Virus record (IMG/VR): IMGVR_UViG_3300048834_001067
Span: 1 to 21,872 of that record
Origin: a virus
Length of the DNA stretch: 21,872 nucleotides
Direction: 5' to 3' (one strand)
Below the pieces are notes generated by a model. It was given only the letters and a program-made list of their open reading frames with translations. It was not told the origin of the DNA and did no database searches. Shown here piece after piece: positions 1-7,970 of this stretch (the first letter of the stretch is position 1; each line of letters starts with the position of its first letter). The translations under genes were made by a program, and so were the position numbers.

Positions 1-402
1 GACCACTACGTCTGCCTGCAAAACTGGCTCGTCGAAAACCTGTGCGAGGCCGTCTACGCGAAGTGGTTGACGGGAGCGGTGCTTTCCAAGAAATTCACGA
101 AAATCACAACGGTCAACATGGACCGCTTTGACTCGCCCCAGTGGGTGGCTCGGCGCTGGGCCTGGGTCGACCCGCTCAAAGACACCAAGGCCAACATCCT
201 GGCGCTCGAGGCCGGGCTTAAATCCAGAACCGAGATCATCTCCGAGCAGGGGAGGTCTCTGGATGACGTCTTTTCAGAAATCGTAGCCGAGAAGGCTAAG
301 GCCGAAAAATTCGGCCTCTCCTTTGGAGAGGGCAGTGAAGAAGATAGCGGAGACGAAGCTGAGGCAGAGGCTCTTGAGCCAGACGAGCAGTATCTCTCAT
401 AG
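1..402 (+). CDS. Phage portal protein, 3' end (lambda gpB-like), partial
   Basis: The reading frame is open from the first base, so only the last 133 codons of the gene are present. The segment with QWVARRW, then AWVDPLKD, then a region ending in SEQGRSLDDVF is typical of the C-terminal part of lambda-family portal proteins. These form the dodecameric ring at the capsid vertex through which DNA is packaged and ejected. The extreme C-terminus is acidic (EEDSGDEAEAEALEPDEQ). The last ~70-80 bases overlap the start of the protease-capsid gene in another frame. The terminase genes would be expected just upstream of the window. Confidence 0.88.
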   Translation, partial: DHYVCLQNWLVENLCEAVYAKWLTGAVLSKKFTKITTVNMDRFDSPQWVARRWAWVDPLKDTKANILALEAGLKSRTEIISEQGRSLDDVFSEIVAEKAKAEKFGLSFGEGSEEDSGDEAEAEALEPDEQYLS

Positions 403-2230
403 GCTCTCTGACCTGGCCTCGGGCGAGATCAACGACGAGGCGAGAACGGTGGTGCTCACGTTTTCGTCGGAAGCCCCGGTCGACCGCTGGTTTGGCAGAG
501 AGATCCTCGACCACTCCTCGCGCGCTGTGCGCCTTTCGCGGATCAACCGCGGCGGAGCCTTTCTCTTAAACCACGATAGAAACCAGCAGATCGGGGTCGT
601 CGTCGAGGCCACAGTCGAGGGGCGGCGTGGCAAGGCGCTTGTCAAATTTTCCAGAAATAGGCTCGGCGAGGAAGCCTTCCAGGACGTCAAAGACGGCATC
701 CGCACCAACGTGTCGGTCTCCTACCGCTACCACGAGCTAAAGCTCGAGGAGCAAAAAAGCGAGGGGGCTGACACCTACCGGGTGACCGACTGGGAGCCGC
801 TTGAGATCTCGCTCGAAGCCGTGCCGGCTGACCCGACGGTCGGAGTCGGCAGGGGCAGTCACTTTGAAGACATCAACATGCTAGGCGGCCCCCACGAGGA
901 GAGCGCCGCAGAGCCAACGAGGGAGGAAGTTTCTGTGGCAGCAGGTGCCGAAGACGAACGCAAGAGGGCTCTCGAGATCATCTCGCTTGGAGACCGGTTC
1001 CAAAAGCCCGACCTGGCGCGCGCGGCCCTGATGGAAGGCCTGTCGGTCGACGAGTTCTCGCGAAAGCTTCTTATGGCGATGGAGTCCAGGCCTGAGCTGC
1101 CAGCGGCAGCCCCCGCCTCGGCACGCGAGAACGTCGGCCTAAGCCGCGACGAGTCAAAGAAATTTTCTTTCCTGAAGGCCATGCGGGCAGCCCTCAACAA
1201 CGACTGGCGGGGGGCCGAGTTTGAGCGCGAGGTGAGTGAGGCCGCGGCCGCTAAATTCAAGCGCCAGACGAGCGGCTTTCTCGTACCGTCAGACGTGATT
1301 TTCGCCTCGCGCTTTGAGACGACAACGGCGCCGGGATCGGCCGGCTCGCTGGTTGCCAGCAATATCCCGCCCGGCAGCTTTATCGAGGCGCTTCGGGCAC
1401 GGCTTGTGATCCGCCAGCTTGGCGCCAAGATCCTCTCGGGCCTGGAAGGCAACGTGACGCTTCCGAGGATGGCTGGCGGTGCCAAGGCCTTTTGGGTGGC
1501 AGAGACCAAGGACGTCGAGGAGCAGCCCTTTAAGACCGACCAGGTGCCGCTTTCGCCCAAGTCGGTGGGTGCCTTCACCGATATTTCCCGGCGACTCATT
1601 CTGCAAAGCTCAATCGACGTCGAGGAGGTCGTGAGAGAAGACCTCGCCACGGCCGTGGCAAGCGCCATCGACCTGGCAGCCATCGCCGGCAGCGGCAAGG
1701 ACAACCAGCCCCGGGGCATTCTCTCGACCGAGGGGGTTGCCAATGTGCCGCTCACCGATTTTGACTTTAACGCCGTCGTCATGCTCGAAACCGCGATTGC
1801 CAAGGCCAACGCCAATTTCGGCTCGCTCGCCTATCTCACAAACCCCAGGGTCTCGGGCATGCTGAAAACCACGCTCGTCAACGAGAACAGCAGCACCTTT
1901 ATCTGGGGAAGCGGGTCGAACGGCCGCGGCATCGTCAACGGCTACCCGGCCGAGGTCTCAACCATCGTCCCCGACAACTTGAACACCGACAAGAGCGCCA
2001 TGATCTTTGGCAACTGGGCCGATCTCGTGATCGGCGAGTGGGGGGTGCTCGACGTCCAGGTGAACCCCTATCTGAAGGGCACCTCGGGGACGGTTCGCAT
2101 CCGAGTCATTCAAGACGTCGACATCGCCATCCGCCACCCCGAGTCCTTTGCCTTCTACGACACCATCAAGCCGCCCCAGGGGCCAGTGCCAAGCCCTGAC
2201 CGCGCGCGGTCGCGGCGAGGCGAGAGTTGA
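323..2230 (+). CDS. Fused prohead protease - HK97-fold major capsid protein
   Basis: A single 635-codon frame joins two genes that are usually separate. Residues ~35-180 look like an HK97/U35-type prohead protease: a candidate catalytic His84 in LLNHDRNQQIG, a candidate Ser131 or Ser133 in TNVSVSYRY, and the WEPLEISLEAVPADPTV segment that normally follows. A charged Ala/Glu-rich linker (~185-275) could act as the scaffold or delta region. Residues ~280-620 match HK97-type major capsid proteins (SGFLVPSDV near the start, then AGSGKDNQPRGIL, then NGYPAEVSTIVPDN). After assembly the protease would be expected to cut itself away. The start is uncertain. TTG at 323 has no clear ribosome-binding site, GTG at 335 follows GGAGAGG closely, and TTG at 374 is a third option. 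All lie inside the portal gene. Confidence 0.9.
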   Translation: MERAVKKIAETKLRQRLLSQTSSISHRLSDLASGEINDEARTVVLTFSSEAPVDRWFGREILDHSSRAVRLSRINRGGAFLLNHDRNQQIGVVVEATVEGRRGKALVKFSRNRLGEEAFQDVKDGIRTNVSVSYRYHELKLEEQKSEGADTYRVTDWEPLEISLEAVPADPTVGVGRGSHFEDINMLGGPHEESAAEPTREEVSVAAGAEDERKRALEIISLGDRFQKPDLARAALMEGLSVDEFSRKLLMAMESRPELPAAAPASARENVGLSRDESKKFSFLKAMRAALNNDWRGAEFEREVSEAAAAKFKRQTSGFLVPSDVIFASRFETTTAPGSAGSLVASNIPPGSFIEALRARLVIRQLGAKILSGLEGNVTLPRMAGGAKAFWVAETKDVEEQPFKTDQVPLSPKSVGAFTDISRRLILQSSIDVEEVVREDLATAVASAIDLAAIAGSGKDNQPRGILSTEGVANVPLTDFDFNAVVMLETAIAKANANFGSLAYLTNPRVSGMLKTTLVNENSSTFIWGSGSNGRGIVNGYPAEVSTIVPDNLNTDKSAMIFGNWADLVIGEWGVLDVQVNPYLKGTSGTVRIRVIQDVDIAIRHPESFAFYDTIKPPQGPVPSPDRARSRRGES

Positions 2231-2574
2231 CACCAAAAGATGCCTTTGGCGAGGCGGACATTACCTTTTTTTTTAGAGGAACTGACCTCGTCCACCGGGG
2301 GGTGTTTCAGACCGGGAAGCTTTCCGGCAGAGAAGTGGCCGGCGTCTTTGACGTGAAGTTCTTCGACGAGGGCCTTGGCTCGATGCGTGTCTCGGCCGAG
2401 AACAGCCAGTTTCTCGGTCTGACGAGTGATCTTTCGGGGGCCAGCGCCGGAGACGTCTTTACCGTTGAGGGCAGGCGCTACCGGGTGGCCGCCTGCCACG
2501 ACGACCTCACCGGGATGAGTCAGCTTGATCTGGCCGAAGAACTCGACTCTGAGATCGGAGAGGACTTCGCTTGA
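2227..2574 (+). CDS. Head-tail joining protein, lambda gpFII-like
   Basis: This 115-aa protein starts at TTG in a TTGA overlap with the capsid stop, so it is probably translationally coupled. Length, position directly after the capsid, and a C-terminal half rich in beta-strand-like stretches (GDVFTVEGRRYRVAACHDD) fit the Gifsy/lambda FII head-tail attachment family, which joins the filled head to the tail. The assignment rests mainly on synteny and general sequence character. The early coding region contains a run of nine T (2266-2274), encoding Phe-Phe-Phe. Confidence 0.6.
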   Translation: MTPKDAFGEADITFFFRGTDLVHRGVFQTGKLSGREVAGVFDVKFFDEGLGSMRVSAENSQFLGLTSDLSGASAGDVFTVEGRRYRVAACHDDLTGMSQLDLAEELDSEIGEDFA

Positions 2575-3074
2575 GTCTTGAAAGGGAAATCGAAGGTCTC
2601 GCCCAGGCAGTCCAGATGTCTGAGAAGACGCTCGAGGCGGCCATCGCGCGGGCTCTCTCGCGCACGGTGAGGACTTTTGCACGAGAGCTGGCCAAAGAGA
2701 CGGCAGACGAGGCGAGAGTGCCGCTAAGGCCCGTGCGCCAGAGGATCAAGATGAGAGGGCGCGGGCTGACAGCCACCCTCTCGATGATCACCCACGACCT
2801 GCCCTTGATCCTGGCAGGTGCCAGGCAAGGCCGGGCGGGGGTTACCACACGCCAGGGGAGGCAAGTCGAGGGCGCCTTTATCGCCCGCAGCCGGCTCGGG
2901 CGGCTGGAAAGGAAGGTCTACCGGAGGGTGTCGAGGGCGCGCCATCCGCTTATTGCCCAGCAGGCAGAGCTGCACACGGCTGCCGCTGCCGCGGCGCTCC
3001 AGGTGGACGTGCGCGAGGCATTTCTGAGAAACCTGCTGCACGAGGTCAGATACCGCGGAGGCCTACTCGGATAG
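2571..3074 (+). CDS. Minor tail protein Z-like (lambda gpZ family)
   Basis: The start is TTG, again in a TTGA overlap with the preceding stop. The 167-aa product has a long helical N-terminus (~1-50), then VRQRIKMRGRG, a GAFIARSRLG segment and a basic stretch ending RARHPLIAQQ. This order (an Arg/Lys-x-Arg-Ile-Lys motif, a GAF-Ile/Ala motif, then HP-Ile) is characteristic of prophage minor tail protein Z (Pfam 06763). In lambda, gpZ acts late in tail completion, where the tail tube meets the head. Order between gpFII-like and terminator-like genes supports the call. Confidence 0.8.
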   Translation: MSLEREIEGLAQAVQMSEKTLEAAIARALSRTVRTFARELAKETADEARVPLRPVRQRIKMRGRGLTATLSMITHDLPLILAGARQGRAGVTTRQGRQVEGAFIARSRLGRLERKVYRRVSRARHPLIAQQAELHTAAAAAALQVDVREAFLRNLLHEVRYRGGLLG

Positions 3075-3081
3075 AGACAAG

Positions 3082-3537
3082 ATGTTTGGCGAGATCTACC
3101 AGAAGATCGGTGACGAGCTTAGGCGGGTTTTTCCAAAGATCCCCGTCTACGACGCTTATCCCGAGACCAAAAAGATCGAGAAGGTGCCTGCCATCTTTTT
3201 TGAGCTGACCGACTTTGAGCCTGAAGGCGACCCGATGACAGGCGAGATGGACTTTGAGACGCGCTGGGAGGCTCTGGCCGTGTTGCCGCCCGCTCGCGGC
3301 CGCCAGCAGGTGACAGCTCGCGACATTGCAGCCCGCATCGCCCTTGCTATTCATAACCAGACCTTTGTCGACTACGCGCGGCAGGCGCGGGTTCTTCGCT
3401 GCGTCGACTCTCGGTTTGATCTTGCCGTTGCAGGCTATGAGGTGTGGTCTTGCGAGTGGGCGCAGCTCTTGCGTCTTGGCGTCAACGACTGGGACACTCT
3501 CGCCATGTATCCAGAGGCAGCTGAGGTGCCGCCGTGA
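3082..3537 (+). CDS. Probable tail terminator / tail completion protein
   Basis: This 151-aa protein starts at ATG seven bases after the gpZ-like stop. It has the size and layout of tail-terminator proteins (lambda gpU and related families): an N-terminal helix (FGEIYQKIGDELRRVFPKIPVYD), alternating strands (VPAIFFELTDFEP, WEALAVLPPARG), a central helix (ARDIAARIALAIHNQ), then WSCEWAQLLRLG. Such proteins cap the tail tube and contact the connector. No diagnostic motif was seen, so the role comes from position and fold-like pattern. Confidence 0.5.
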   Translation: MFGEIYQKIGDELRRVFPKIPVYDAYPETKKIEKVPAIFFELTDFEPEGDPMTGEMDFETRWEALAVLPPARGRQQVTARDIAARIALAIHNQTFVDYARQARVLRCVDSRFDLAVAGYEVWSCEWAQLLRLGVNDWDTLAMYPEAAEVPP

Positions 3538-4190
3538 CCAAAAGAAAGCACGTGGTGCTCGACTTCACCGAAGAGGCCACCAGGCTCGGCTACCTGCCGT
3601 TTACGGCCTTTGACCCCTTCTCTAGGATGGCTTTTGACGGCTACATTGGCGAGTGGGCCTGGCCGCTGCTTGAAAAAAAGCTCAAAGAGCCCGGCAAAGC
3701 CTCCCCCCTTTGGACCGTCCAGTTTTGCTCGGCCATCCTCAAGCTTGGTCTTGACGTCTGCAGCAGCCAAGACGACCTCTACGAGTTTGTCACAAAAAGC
3801 GAGGCCTTCAAGGCTGCGGCCAAAGCCCGAAGGAGCTGGCAGTTTTGGACATGGAGGCATTTTGACAAGCTCAAGGCCAAGCTTTTGGACCTGCCGCCTG
3901 AGATTCGCGAGAGAGCGCTGAAAAAGTGCTCCGACTTCGAGCACGGCTTTCGCGGAAGGCACAAGATCCCAAAGCCCAAGAAGCCGCCGCCACCGCCCAA
4001 AGAAAAGCCCGCTAAGGCAGCGCCCAAGCCAGCGCCAAAGCCGGCAGCCAAACCGGCGCCAAAGCCTGTGCCTCCCCCGCCAAAGCCGCGTCAGGGGGCT
4101 AGCAGAGCGCCGGTGGTCGTCGTGCGAAGAAGCACAGCACCCGCTCCCGTCATCGTGCGCAAGACAAGGCTCACGGAGGACAAGCGGTGA
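3534..4190 (+). CDS. Unrecognised structural-operon protein with Lys/Pro/Ala-rich tail
   Basis: The GTG start lies in a GTGA overlap with the preceding stop, and the gene ends in another GTGA overlap with the spike gene. Residues 1-~140 are globular-looking, with several aromatics (FTEEATRLGYLPFTAFDPFSR, SWQFWTWRHFDKLKAK). Residues ~143-190 are low complexity, with many KP, PAPKP and polyproline stretches, followed by a short Val-rich end. The tail would be extended and positively charged, perhaps binding DNA, peptidoglycan or another virion part. I do not recognise the family. Its place between tail terminator and spike suggests a virion or tail-assembly role. Confidence 0.75.
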   Translation: MTKRKHVVLDFTEEATRLGYLPFTAFDPFSRMAFDGYIGEWAWPLLEKKLKEPGKASPLWTVQFCSAILKLGLDVCSSQDDLYEFVTKSEAFKAAAKARRSWQFWTWRHFDKLKAKLLDLPPEIRERALKKCSDFEHGFRGRHKIPKPKKPPPPPKEKPAKAAPKPAPKPAAKPAPKPVPPPPKPRQGASRAPVVVVRRSTAPAPVIVRKTRLTEDKR

Positions 4191-4744
4191 AGGCGTTTGA
4201 GGCAGCTGAGATGCGGCGCCAGCTTGCAAGCCTTGTGAGCTTTGGCGTCGTCACGGCCACCTTGGACTTCGGGGCAAGGGCACGGGTTAGGATCGAGGGC
4301 GGCCTCGAGACCCCGCCGCTTTCGACTCTGAAACGAAGAGGACGAGGCGACAGGGAGAACTGGCCGCTCGAGGTCGGAGAGCAGGTTCTTTGTCTTTTTC
4401 CGTCTGGCTCCCTCGCCCAGGGGGTCATCCTCGGGTCTGTCATGACAAACGACAGCTTGCCGAAGGAGGATGGCCACCGCCTGAGCTATAGCGACGGCAC
4501 GAGCGTGTCCTACGACAAGGCGGCCAAAGCCATGCGGGTCGTTCTGCCCGAGGGGGCAAGGCTCGAGGTCGAGGGCGGCGCCAGCATCGTCGTTAAGGCC
4601 AAGGCGGTCGTCGTCGAGGCTGAAACAGTAGCGCTCGGCGGCGCCGACGCGAGTGCTGGCGTCGTGACGACAGAGGCCGTCTGCGCCTTTACCGGGGGGC
4701 CGCACCCGCAGGGCTCTACCCGCTGCAAGGCCAAGCATGCTTAA
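4187..4744 (+). CDS. V: Baseplate spike protein, P2 gpV-like
   Basis: The GTG start overlaps the previous stop by 4 bp. Residues ~10-95 carry an OB-fold-like segment (VSFGVVTATLDFGARARVRIEG, then WPLEVGEQVLCLFPSGSLAQGVILGSV) typical of P2 gpV / gp45-type spikes. It is followed by a repetitive beta region (LSYSDGTSVSYDKAAKAMRVVLP, then Val/Ala-rich strands) expected to form a trimeric beta-prism. The C-terminus has two His and a Cys (GGPHPQGSTRCKAKH). P2 gpV ends with an HxH iron site at the spike tip, but the exact HxH motif is not seen here. The protein would puncture the outer membrane during tail contraction. Confidence 0.87.
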   Translation: MKAFEAAEMRRQLASLVSFGVVTATLDFGARARVRIEGGLETPPLSTLKRRGRGDRENWPLEVGEQVLCLFPSGSLAQGVILGSVMTNDSLPKEDGHRLSYSDGTSVSYDKAAKAMRVVLPEGARLEVEGGASIVVKAKAVVVEAETVALGGADASAGVVTTEAVCAFTGGPHPQGSTRCKAKHA

Positions 4745-4922
4745 CGAGGCCGAAGCGAGAGAGAGGATACTCGCCAAGATGAAAGAGCTTGGCTTCAAGC
4801 TTGACGCCGAGGGGGCCAGGGGAAGCGTGTTGGCGGATCTTCTCGCCGAGCTCGTTGCCTACATCGTCGAAAAAAACGAGGTCCAGGTCGACCCCGGCAG
4901 TGGGAAAGGAAAGTTTGGATGA
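4737..4922 (+). CDS. Small conserved-position protein between gpV and gpW
   Basis: This 61-aa acidic, helical protein starts at ATG inside the last codons of the spike gene and ends in an ATGA overlap with gpW. It has an N-terminal helix (NEAEARERILAKMKELGFKLD) and a second one (LADLLAELVAYIVEKNEVQVD). The tight double overlap and codon use like its neighbours argue that it is real. I do not recognise the family. A baseplate assembly or chaperone role is guessed from position only. Confidence 0.7.
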   Translation: MLNEAEARERILAKMKELGFKLDAEGARGSVLADLLAELVAYIVEKNEVQVDPGSGKGKFG

Positions 4923-5263
4923 TGTCGCGCCGCACGGGAAAGAGGCTCTCTCCCGAAGAGCATATTCGCCAAAGCCTCGAAGACATCCTCTCGACCCCCA
5001 AGGGCTCGCGCGTCATGCTCAGAGACTATGGCTCCAGGCTTTTTGAGCTGCTCGGCAAGGGGATCGACAAGATGTCGATCTTTACGGCCGTCCACGAGGC
5101 CGTAGCCCGCTGGGAACCCCGGGTGAGGCTCAATGCCGTGAAGGTGCTCGATGGACCAGAGGAGGAGAAAAAGCTATCCGACGGGAAGGTCTCCATCCTG
5201 CTTGACGGCGTCATCAAGGTGACCGACACGCCCTTTTCCTGGGACGTGAGGCTTGAGCGGTGA
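4919..5263 (+). CDS. W: Baseplate wedge protein, P2 gpW (GPW/gp25 family)
   Basis: The start is ATG in an ATGATG context overlapping the previous stop. Residues ~13-40 contain IRQSLEDILSTPKGSRVMLRDYG followed by SRLFELL, a hallmark of the GPW/gp25 family. The later VARWEPRVRLNAVKV is also typical. These proteins have a lysozyme-like name in T4 but act as structural wedge components of contractile-tail baseplates. The V-W-J-I order that follows is the P2 order. Confidence 0.93.
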   Translation: MMSRRTGKRLSPEEHIRQSLEDILSTPKGSRVMLRDYGSRLFELLGKGIDKMSIFTAVHEAVARWEPRVRLNAVKVLDGPEEEKKLSDGKVSILLDGVIKVTDTPFSWDVRLER

Positions 5264-6123
5264 GAGGCGGGGTGATTGATCTTCGTCGTCTGCCGGCGCC
5301 CGAGGTGGTTGAGACCTTGAGCTATGAGGCGATCAAGCGCCAGCTACTCGAAGATTTTCGCGCTCGCTACGGCGACAAGATCGACCTTTTCGAGTCAGAC
5401 CCCGCCGTCAAGGTGCTCGAAGTCTGCGCTTACCGCGAGCTGCTGCTGCGCGCCCGTGTGAACGAGGCGGCGCGTGCCACCATGCCGGCTTTTGCCCGGG
5501 GGGCAAACCTCGATCACGTCGCAGCACGCCGCGGCTTGACGAGGTCTGCTGGCGAGACAGACGAGAGCTTTCTCGGGCGGTTTTTGGACGAGGACGATCT
5601 CTTGTCGGCTGCCGGCTCCAAGGTCTCCTATATCGCTCAGGCCAAGGCCGTTCGGCTTTCCGGTGGCGGCTATATCGTAGATGCCAACTGCGCCGAAGTG
5701 GGGCCAGCGCGGGTCAAGCTGTGGGTGCTTTTTGATCCCAGGGCGGAAGAGTCGGTGCGCGCGGCAGACCTGGCGACTCTGCGCGAGAAGATGGCCTACG
5801 TTAGAGCGCTGACCGACGAGCTCACAGTCGAGGAGGCCTCCCTCAAGCGCTTTCGCCTGCACGCGCGGCTTAAGGTGCCCTACGGCGCCGACTGGCGGAT
5901 GGTGCGGGGGCAGGCCGAGGCCTCGCTCAGAGAGCTTTTTAAAAGTCGCTTTCGGGTGGGGGCAAGCCTCGAGCTGTCTGTCCTCTACGCGGCGCTCCAT
6001 GCCCAAAACGACGTCACCGCAGCCGAGGTGGTCGAGCCCTCAGGCGGCGTCTTGTGCGAGGCCTTCGAGGCGCCGCTACTTGAGGAGAGCGCGGGCGGCC
6101 TCAAGCTGGAGATGACCTCGTGA
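5260..6123 (+). CDS. J: Baseplate assembly protein, P2 gpJ-like
   Basis: The 287-aa product opens with VIDLRRLPAPEVVETLSYEAIKRQLLEDF, matching the IDL-x-x-LP-x-P-x-VVE-x-L beginning of P2 gpJ, a baseplate wedge component related to T4 gp6. Next come SDPAVKVLEVCAYRELLLRARVNEAARA and ANLDHVAARRGL, also typical. The start is either GTG 5260 (GTGA overlap with gpW) or GTG 5272, which gives an N-terminus closer to P2 gpJ and has a GAGAGGCGG upstream. Confidence 0.92.
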   Translation: MRGGVIDLRRLPAPEVVETLSYEAIKRQLLEDFRARYGDKIDLFESDPAVKVLEVCAYRELLLRARVNEAARATMPAFARGANLDHVAARRGLTRSAGETDESFLGRFLDEDDLLSAAGSKVSYIAQAKAVRLSGGGYIVDANCAEVGPARVKLWVLFDPRAEESVRAADLATLREKMAYVRALTDELTVEEASLKRFRLHARLKVPYGADWRMVRGQAEASLRELFKSRFRVGASLELSVLYAALHAQNDVTAAEVVEPSGGVLCEAFEAPLLEESAGGLKLEMTS

Positions 6124-6686
6124 CAAGCCTTCTGCCGAAAAACTCTACGCCGCTTGAGAGAGCGCTCGAGGAGGTCGCAGGAGAGCGACTTGATGGCCTC
6201 TCTTTTGACTTTGCCTCGCTTTTTGACCCCGCCACCTGCCCGCCGGCTTTTCTGCCGTATCTGGCTTGGGAGCGGGGGGTGGAGCTTTGGGACGAGGACT
6301 TTGTCGCAGTAGAGGGCGAAGACGACCTGATCAGGCGGCGGCGCGAGATCATCCGGCGCTTTGACAAGATCAGGCGGCTGCGCGGCACCCTTGCTGCGAT
6401 TGACATGGCCATGGAGACCCTTGGTGTCAGGGCAAGGATTCGCGAGTGGTGGGACCACCCCGAGCCAAAGGAGCCCTACACCTTCAAGGTCATCCTGCTC
6501 AATAAAGACAACCGCCCCCTTGGCGAGGCCGACCGCAGGCGCATCCTGCGGGTCATCGAGTCGCTAAAGCCCCTTAGAGCCCGCTTTGATCTCGACATCA
6601 TGTTTGAGGCCGACGCTGCCGTCGGGGCCGCGATGTTTGCGCGTGTCACAAGGGTTAAGCGTTTCACCGCAGCCCTGGAGCGCTGA
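6120..6686 (+). CDS. I: Tail protein I, P2 gpI-like
   Basis: The GTG start lies in a GTGA overlap with gpJ. The 188-aa protein contains SLLPKNSTPLERALEEV, then CPPAFLPYLAWERGVELWDEDF, then FDKIRRLRGTLAAIDMAMETLGV and REWWDHPEP. This matches the phage tail protein I family (CPxxxLPxLAW, then a KGT-like segment, then EWW). The usual Lys of KGT is Arg here (RGT). gpI links the baseplate to the tail-fibre protein. Confidence 0.93.
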   Translation: MTSLLPKNSTPLERALEEVAGERLDGLSFDFASLFDPATCPPAFLPYLAWERGVELWDEDFVAVEGEDDLIRRRREIIRRFDKIRRLRGTLAAIDMAMETLGVRARIREWWDHPEPKEPYTFKVILLNKDNRPLGEADRRRILRVIESLKPLRARFDLDIMFEADAAVGAAMFARVTRVKRFTAALER

Positions 6687-7813
6687 TGGCACTGTCGCGT
6701 CCCAAGATCACAAGACGCGGGCTAGAGGCCCTGGCCGAGGCCGAGGCCAGGGGCAAGAGGCTTCGCTTTGTCGGCATTGAGCTGGGCCGGGCCTCCTATG
6801 ACCCCACCGGCTTGGAGGAGGCCCTCAAGGATAGGGTCGAGGGATCGAGCCTTGCCGACTCAAACCGGGTCTCTGGAAACCGCGTCCACCTCACAGCCGA
6901 GTTTCGCGGCGGGAGAGAAAGCTATGACGTCGGCGAGATGGGGATTGTGGCAAGCCTCGAAGGGGTGGACATGCCCCTTCTCTTTGCCGTCCTCTCCAAG
7001 AGGAGCGAGATCCTCGCCAAGCGGATTCCGTCGGAAGACCTGCTTTTTGGCATCGACCTCATCCACGAGGAGATCCCCGACTCTCTCATTGCAGTCGATG
7101 GGGTCGGCGAGCGCCTCAACCTCTCCCTGGCAAGGGAGCTTGCTGCGGTGGCGCTTTCTCTCACTCAAGGCCAGCGCCACACGCTCGAGCTGATGCGAGA
7201 TCTGGCTGCCACCCGCGGGGAGCTTTTGACTTTGAGGGAGGTCGCCAAGGCCTCGCTTGCGGCGCTGCGGGCCGAGCTTCAGGCCCAAAAGGCCGAGACG
7301 GAGAGGCTTGTTCAGGGGGTCAAAGCTGAGCTTGAGGCCGCAAAGGCTGAGGCGCGTGATGAACTTGCCCGCTACAAGGGGCGGCTGGGGGCTCTCCTTG
7401 GCTGGCCTGCCGGGGCAGGAGCTCAAGCTCTCCTGCAGGAGATCGAACTCGATTTGTCGTCTCCCGTCTCCAATATGGGGCCTATCGAGTACGAGTTTAC
7501 CAAGAAGACAAGTGGCACTCTCAAAGTCGGGCTCAGAGATTTATGGCTTGTGCGCGCGGGCACGGGTTTCCCGCGCGAGCTGACGCTTGAGATCTATCTC
7601 GAAAGCGTCGAGCGACGATTTCGCATCGAAACGGCCGGCTACAGCGAGAAGCACCTCTATCTGAGCGGCGGGCTTGTCGAGTTTGAGTTCTCCGAGGCAG
7701 AGCTTGCCTCTCCAGGCCCAAAGGGAGGGCTTATGAGTCTAAGAATACTGGGTGACTCCCAGGCCCTCTTTTCTCAGGCGGCGCGAAAGCCTGCCATTTT
7801 CTTTATGGAGTAG
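6686..7813 (+). CDS. Tail collar/fibre protein, P2 gpH N-terminal type
   Basis: ATG 6686 follows the gpI stop with a one-base overlap. Residues ~1-150 resemble the phage tail-collar fibre domain (DUF3751) at the start of P2 gpH: RRGLEALAEAEARGKRLRFVGIELG, then DVGEMGIVASLEGVDMPLLFAV. Residues ~165-235 form a long Ala/Glu/Lys/Arg coiled coil. Residues ~255-375 are beta-rich and may be the receptor-contacting or trimer tip. At 375 aa it is short for a full fibre and has no obvious adhesin repeats. Either fibres are short, or further host-range genes lie elsewhere. Confidence 0.75.
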   Translation: MALSRPKITRRGLEALAEAEARGKRLRFVGIELGRASYDPTGLEEALKDRVEGSSLADSNRVSGNRVHLTAEFRGGRESYDVGEMGIVASLEGVDMPLLFAVLSKRSEILAKRIPSEDLLFGIDLIHEEIPDSLIAVDGVGERLNLSLARELAAVALSLTQGQRHTLELMRDLAATRGELLTLREVAKASLAALRAELQAQKAETERLVQGVKAELEAAKAEARDELARYKGRLGALLGWPAGAGAQALLQEIELDLSSPVSNMGPIEYEFTKKTSGTLKVGLRDLWLVRAGTGFPRELTLEIYLESVERRFRIETAGYSEKHLYLSGGLVEFEFSEAELASPGPKGGLMSLRILGDSQALFSQAARKPAIFFME

Positions 7814-7817
7814 GGAC

Positions 7818-7970
7818 GTGACTCTCGAAGAGCAGATAGCGCTCCTGGTCGACGAGGCCAGAAGGCTGCAAGAGCTGATGGCGAGCCAGGTTCGCGCCCT
7901 GCAGACGAAAGTCACCGAGCAGGAAGCTAGGATCACGGCACTCGAACAGGGGAGGTCGCCAGGTGGCTGA
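7818..7970 (+). CDS. Small coiled-coil protein before the sheath gene
   Basis: A longer frame starts at 7752 inside the fibre gene. GTG 7818 is the better start, because it follows GGAGTAGG at the end of the fibre gene and comes just after that stop. The 50-aa product is almost one amphipathic helix with heptad-like Leu/Ile/Val spacing (LEEQIALLVDEARRLQELM, then VTEQEARITALEQ). It overlaps the sheath start by 8 bp. It could be a trimerising accessory or fibre chaperone; no family is recognised. Confidence 0.65.
   Translation: MTLEEQIALLVDEARRLQELMASQVRALQTKVTEQEARITALEQGRSPGG

Noticed and set aside
859-1815. Long leftward frame opposite the capsid gene
   Set aside because: It is Ser/Ala/Arg-rich, typical of the antisense of a GC-rich gene, and the sense strand encodes a clear capsid protein.
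2266-2274. T9 run as a programmed slippage site in the gpFII-like gene
   Set aside because: The gene is in frame as read, and alternative frames give no sensible extended product.
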